This document shows positions 60,673-64,000 of a stretch of DNA of 64,000 nucleotides, one piece after another. Source of the stretch: Flagellimonas aquimarina (GTDB lineage Bacteria; Bacteroidota; Bacteroidia; Flavobacteriales; Flavobacteriaceae); assembly GCF_003149745.1 (NCBI RefSeq), contig NZ_QGEG01000002.1:1345165-1409164 (forward strand). Direction: 5' to 3'. Within the stretch, counting starts at the first letter, position 1. Each line of letters opens with the position of its first letter. The notes below the pieces were generated by a model. It was not told the origin of the DNA. It saw nothing but the letters and a program-made list of their open reading frames with translations, and made no database searches. A program made the position numbers and the translations under genes.

Positions 60673-62037
60673 TTAAAGTTTTATCACCCTTTTAGCAACT
60701 AATAAATCTCCGTTGCCATTGGTTACCCTAATTACATAAAAACCTGAAGACAACCCATAAAGATTCTTTATTATCAAAGTATCAGTATTCTGGAAAGCTT
60801 CTTCACGTATTTTCATTCCCATCATGTTAAACACCTCAATAACGCAATCAGTACGTTTGCTCAAGTTTATTGTTATCTTTTCGGTAAATGGGTTAGGGTG
60901 TGCTGCTATTATAACATTTTTGTCATTGGCTATGGCATCACCTTCTTCCCAGACAATGGGCTTGAACAAATCCTCAGAATATGGATAAGGGTTTACCAAT
61001 CTAATTGGTCCAGATTTACTTGTCCCATTATTTTCTGTATCAATAAGCGCTTCAAAAGATGATCCTGGAGCTGCTTCAAAACCAGGGGTTAAGTTAATCT
61101 CAGTTACCGATTCGAGCCTACTGCTAGTTCCCGCTGGTGCAAGAAAATTATCACCTGCCTCAATAGTAAATTGGTAATAGAAAATTTCTTCAGGTCTATA
61201 GGTGTTGCTTACAATGTAATTATCTAATTGTGCCAAACCATTTTCTCCATAAAAAACACCTAATGATCTTGTATCTGTAATATCATTGGGGTCCACTAGC
61301 GGAAGAGTTTCTCCATTAAATACATAAGTGCCATCATACCGAAGCAGTGATGTAGGTATAAAAGATGAACTTTGATGTATTTCCTCCCAATCATGCCAAA
61401 TTTTATCGACAAAAGAATGATGAAAATAAAATGCAGGATCTCTTGGCGAAAGTGGCGAGTTCATTGGCCCCCCAATCCAAACATGCGCTCCTCTATGTGG
61501 AGCTTGCCTTTCCAATGTGTTTGAAAACACCAGAAAGTCTGTCTCTGCCATTAAATCTGAAATCTCCACAGGCGTAGGAAGTGGACCGTTTGCTCCTAGG
61601 TTTCTGTTCAATGACCAATTTGCGTTAAAACTTCCCAGCAATTCTTCTTCCCATAAAGGGCCTGTAGTGGATTGATTAACAGAGGAGTTCCAAAAAGCCA
61701 AGCTTATTTCAGGATTTATATCTTGAACAGCCTGCTCCATTTCAAACATTTGTCGTCTATGCCAACCCAGAAAAATTTCCCTTTCTGGTTCATCAGGTAA
61801 ATTAAAGTGTAAATCTGGTAGGGTGGGGTCCGCCGTATTGTCAAAATTAAAGAAGTCTGCATGAAAAACAGCAAGATCAATGAAAAGGTCAGGACCATTT
61901 CTAAGCAAATAAAAAGCATTTACCAACTCTGTTTTTTCGTAATCCGTCATTTCCAGAAAGTCCTTCCTTATACTTTGTGAATATAGTTGAGACATGGAAA
62001 TAAAAAAGAGGCACAATATAAAACTATTTCTCATCAC
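60673..62037 (-). CDS. Secreted tyrosinase with type IX secretion sorting domain
   Basis: A 454-residue exported copper oxidase. After the signal peptide (ends near residue 20) the CuA site is suggested by H59 (AVFHADFF), H77 (DLHF) and H93 (FLGWHRRQ), and the CuB site by H181 and H185 (PHRGAHVWIGG) and H206/H207 (DPAFYFHHSFVDKIWHDW). The last 80 residues (AHPNPFTEKITINL to VIRVTNGNGDLLVAKRVIKL) are a T9SS type A sorting domain, so the enzyme is released or tethered at the cell surface. Substrates may be mono- or diphenols; melanin formation or phenolic oxidation is possible. It converges on the HMA gene. Confidence 0.9.
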   Translation of the reverse strand: MMRNSFILCLFFISMSQLYSQSIRKDFLEMTDYEKTELVNAFYLLRNGPDLFIDLAVFHADFFNFDNTADPTLPDLHFNLPDEPEREIFLGWHRRQMFEMEQAVQDINPEISLAFWNSSVNQSTTGPLWEEELLGSFNANWSLNRNLGANGPLPTPVEISDLMAETDFLVFSNTLERQAPHRGAHVWIGGPMNSPLSPRDPAFYFHHSFVDKIWHDWEEIHQSSSFIPTSLLRYDGTYVFNGETLPLVDPNDITDTRSLGVFYGENGLAQLDNYIVSNTYRPEEIFYYQFTIEAGDNFLAPAGTSSRLESVTEINLTPGFEAAPGSSFEALIDTENNGTSKSGPIRLVNPYPYSEDLFKPIVWEEGDAIANDKNVIIAAHPNPFTEKITINLSKRTDCVIEVFNMMGMKIREEAFQNTDTLIIKNLYGLSSGFYVIRVTNGNGDLLVAKRVIKL

Positions 62038-62093
62038 AGGTTATTTGGGTTCGGCATATATAATTTAATGTACTATACACTTTAAAAAAATCT

Positions 62094-63137
62094 TTATGCT
62101 ATTTCTTTCATTACTTCTTTAAAAACCGGATGCTTTAAATATCCGCCATATGCTACATCTGAAGTAAACACATTCATATGTTCATTGGCTTCAACAATTA
62201 CAGGACCATTTTCCGTAATTGCTATATCCCATCCGATATACCTATCTGGTAAACGTTCCACTGCATCAATTACAAGCTTACAGGCTTCCTTAAAAAAAGG
62301 TATTTTAAATTCTTTAAAAGGATAATTACTTTCAGGGTGTTCACTAAAATTCCTCCCTCCAAAACGAATGTGTTCAAGGCCGGAATCCTTTAAACAGCCT
62401 TTTTCCAAATCCACAGGGACAAAAACACCTCCAGAATGTAAATTATCTATTACATTGTTACCAATGCCAAACCTCATAAATGCACTTAAAATATGAATCT
62501 CTTCTTTTCTATCTATAAAGGTTTCAATTCTAATGGTATTAACACAGCTTGCATGAATTTTGTTTATTTCTTCATGTTGGATTAATACTTCCTCATGAAT
62601 GTAATCCTGAGCTATGATATCTTTAGCATTATCTTTCAAATCTAAGGCGATACTGTTTTTTTTAATCATGCAAGCTCCTTTTCCTCCGTACAATGAAAAT
62701 GGCTTCAAAAACAATTTATCATGTTTTGTATTCTCAAAAACATTTTGATAAAAACTTACCAACTCTTCATAATTTGAAACTTTAAAAACCTCCCCGTCAA
62801 AGCAAAAATTTGATCCAAAATTATAACTGACAAGTTCCGAAACACGTAACTTGTTTCTGTTGCAAAAAATAGAAAAGATGAGTTTGTTGGATATTATATC
62901 CATTCGCTCTTTGCTATGCAAATTGGGACTATGTTTTATCTTATGTTGCTCCTTCTTTCCTAGATAGTCCCTTATATTAGTGATGTCCTTACGGTATAAA
63001 TACTTAAAATAATATAAAGGAACTTCTTTCTTAACCACCCAAAGGGTCAAAAACTCTGATAAAATCTTAAGATAATTTTTCTTGCGCTTATCTTTTAAAA
63101 AAAACAAGAAACCTTTCTTTTGATCTTTGTCTATCAT
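62094..63137 (-). CDS. Sugar-transfer-associated ATP-grasp protein
   Basis: A 347-residue soluble enzyme of the ATPgrasp_ST type (a family first noted next to sugar transferases). ATP-grasp features: FLKPFSLYGGKGACMIKK (nucleotide-binding loop), IAQDYIHEEVLIQHEEINKIHASCVNTIRIETFI, MRFGIGNNVIDNLHSGGVFVPVDL, and the metal site DIAITENGPVIVEANEHMNVF. It probably ligates an amino or carboxyl compound to a sugar or lipid intermediate; the substrate is unknown. It follows the FN3 protein gene (17 bases) and precedes the tyrosinase gene (56 bases), all on the minus strand. Confidence 0.8.
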   Translation of the reverse strand: MIDKDQKKGFLFFLKDKRKKNYLKILSEFLTLWVVKKEVPLYYFKYLYRKDITNIRDYLGKKEQHKIKHSPNLHSKERMDIISNKLIFSIFCNRNKLRVSELVSYNFGSNFCFDGEVFKVSNYEELVSFYQNVFENTKHDKLFLKPFSLYGGKGACMIKKNSIALDLKDNAKDIIAQDYIHEEVLIQHEEINKIHASCVNTIRIETFIDRKEEIHILSAFMRFGIGNNVIDNLHSGGVFVPVDLEKGCLKDSGLEHIRFGGRNFSEHPESNYPFKEFKIPFFKEACKLVIDAVERLPDRYIGWDIAITENGPVIVEANEHMNVFTSDVAYGGYLKHPVFKEVMKEIA

Positions 63138-63154
63138 TAATAGATTTTTTTCTA

Positions 63155-64000
63155 TTATTTTTTTAATTGCTCAACTTCCTTGCTCAACTGATCAATTTGA
63201 CTTTGTTGTAAAAGCAAATACAAGGTTAGCTCCTCTATTTTTTGTAATAGCTTAGCATTCATCCCCCCTAAATCTATGCCCTCTTGCCTTACCTTTTCTG
63301 CACTAGGAATATTGGGAAGGTGACCATTTTCTTCGATATATTTTTTGACCTCATCTAATTTCATCAGGTCAAAGTCTTTTAAGAAAACAAAATCGGGCCA
63401 GTTGCCCTGCAATTCAACTTTTACTCCCTCTGCAATAACATTTCCTGCAACTGCCAATCTATATCCTTGAGTATTGGTTGTTCCAATTCCCACGTTTTGA
63501 TCGGCATACAAATCCCTAGCCGTCCAATCCACAGTGCTCATATTAGCATTCTCAGAAGTATAGTCAATAATTCCTCCACCTGAAAGTGTGGTAATACTTT
63601 CTGTATTGCTCACAGCAGAAGTATTGCCCGCCGCATCCTCTGCAAAAACAGTAAAGTCATAACTGGTATCAGCTGTAAGACCAGTAACATTAAATGATGT
63701 TGTTGTTCCCGTATTGGCAATGCTTACACCATCTTGGAAAACTTCATAGTTGGTGACGCCTACATTATCTGTAGAGGAAGACCAAGACAAGCTAGTACCA
63801 ACAGAAGTAGTACCTGTTGCAGCCAAGTCAACAATAGCTGTTGGGTCTTCTGTATCTGGACCTGCAAGGGTATTAAGGGTTTCCGTGTTACTTACCGTAG
63901 AAGTGTTTCCTTGAGCATCTTCTGCAAAAACAGTAAAATCATAGCTCGTATCAGCCACAAGACCAGTAACATTAAATGTAGTTGCCGTTCCTGTATTGGC
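63155..64000 (-). CDS. Large fibronectin type III repeat surface protein, C-terminal part (runs off right edge)
   Basis: The open frame continues past the right edge, so only the last 280 or so residues are seen. They hold two FN3 modules (SLSWSSSTDNVGVTNYEVF ... YDFTVFAEDAAGNTSAVSN), period 94 residues, then a segment starting GIGTTNTQGYRLAVAGN and LDEVKKYIEENGHLPNIPS that occurs at the C-terminus of many Bacteroidota surface and tail-fibre-like proteins, and a terminal coiled coil (LLQKIEELTLYLLLQQSQIDQLSKEVEQLKK). Likely a large secreted adhesin or cell-surface structural protein. Its start and secretion signal lie outside the window. Confidence 0.8.
   Translation of the reverse strand, partial: ANTGTATTFNVTGLVADTSYDFTVFAEDAQGNTSTVSNTETLNTLAGPDTEDPTAIVDLAATGTTSVGTSLSWSSSTDNVGVTNYEVFQDGVSIANTGTTTSFNVTGLTADTSYDFTVFAEDAAGNTSAVSNTESITTLSGGGIIDYTSENANMSTVDWTARDLYADQNVGIGTTNTQGYRLAVAGNVIAEGVKVELQGNWPDFVFLKDFDLMKLDEVKKYIEENGHLPNIPSAEKVRQEGIDLGGMNAKLLQKIEELTLYLLLQQSQIDQLSKEVEQLKK
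63679..64000 (-). repeat. 282-base tandem FN3-coding repeat
   Basis: The 20 bases GACCAGTAACATTAAATG and following recur at 63679 and 63961, 282 bases (94 codons) apart, with nearly identical flanks (TCTGCAAAAACAGTAAA upstream of each). This marks at least two near-identical FN3 modules; the array continues past the edge. Confidence 0.8.

Overview
The window looks like chromosomal DNA of a marine-type gliding Flavobacteriaceae bacterium (Bacteroidota). The grounds are gldF and gldG of the gliding machinery, a protein with a type IX secretion C-terminal sorting domain, a TonB receptor with an N-terminal carboxypeptidase-like domain, Flavobacteriia-type DUF4290/DUF493/START-like genes, and promoters of the Bacteroidota form (TTG, about 19 bases, TAnnTTTG). 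No transposase, integrase, CRISPR array or rRNA operon is visible. One tRNA(CAU) is present at 7218-7291.

Region 1 (1-9.3 kb) is housekeeping: the start of murA, DUF4290, DUF493, an AAA-type ATPase coupled to a short RecQ, fmt, HU, YqgE/AlgH, a PabC/IlvE-fold aminotransferase, a START-like protein and the tRNA. Region 2 (7.4-15.8 kb) is an acetate/solute module: a cNMP-CBS-nucleotidyltransferase sensor protein coupled to a DEDDh exonuclease, acetyl-CoA synthetase, a di-haem cytochrome, and a two-subunit Na+/solute symporter (large subunit plus DUF4212). Region 3 (15.8-24.5 kb) holds purC, phoH, a SAM hydrolase, a small monooxygenase-fold protein, gldF-gldG, dnaN, a DUF4870 membrane protein and mnmE.

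Region 4 (24.5-57.4 kb) is a complete Wzx/Wzy-type exopolysaccharide or capsule locus. It has a CpsB-type phosphatase facing a Wzc-type tyrosine kinase, Wza, a membrane dehydratase plus aminotransferase (amino-sugar branch), UDP-glucose dehydrogenase and a UDP-glucuronate epimerase-like enzyme. These are followed by a 16-gene minus-strand run with pathways to UDP-L-FucNAc (fnlA, cupin, fnlB, fnlC), UDP-ManNAcA (wecB, wecC) and GDP-L-fucose (gmd, fcl), four glycosyltransferases, Wzy, Wzx, an O-acetyltransferase and an AsnB-type amidotransferase. The right part adds a secreted parallel beta-helix lipoprotein, the initiating phosphoglycosyl transferase and a CapK-like adenylate-forming enzyme. 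The expected product is an acidic, deoxy-amino-sugar-rich polymer, possibly amidated and acetylated.

Region 5 (57.4-64 kb) is a surface and metal region: a small unknown exported protein, a TonB receptor with a Cys-Cys plug motif plus an HMA-like CxxC protein, a convergent secreted tyrosinase (a copper enzyme) with a sorting domain, an ATP-grasp enzyme of the sugar-transfer-associated type, and the C-terminal part of a large fibronectin-III repeat protein that runs off the right edge.

I found no plainly unprecedented system. The best candidates for new biology are the AsnB enzyme and the beta-helix lipoprotein of the polysaccharide locus, the copper receptor/tyrosinase neighbourhood, and the nucleotide-sensing acetate module.
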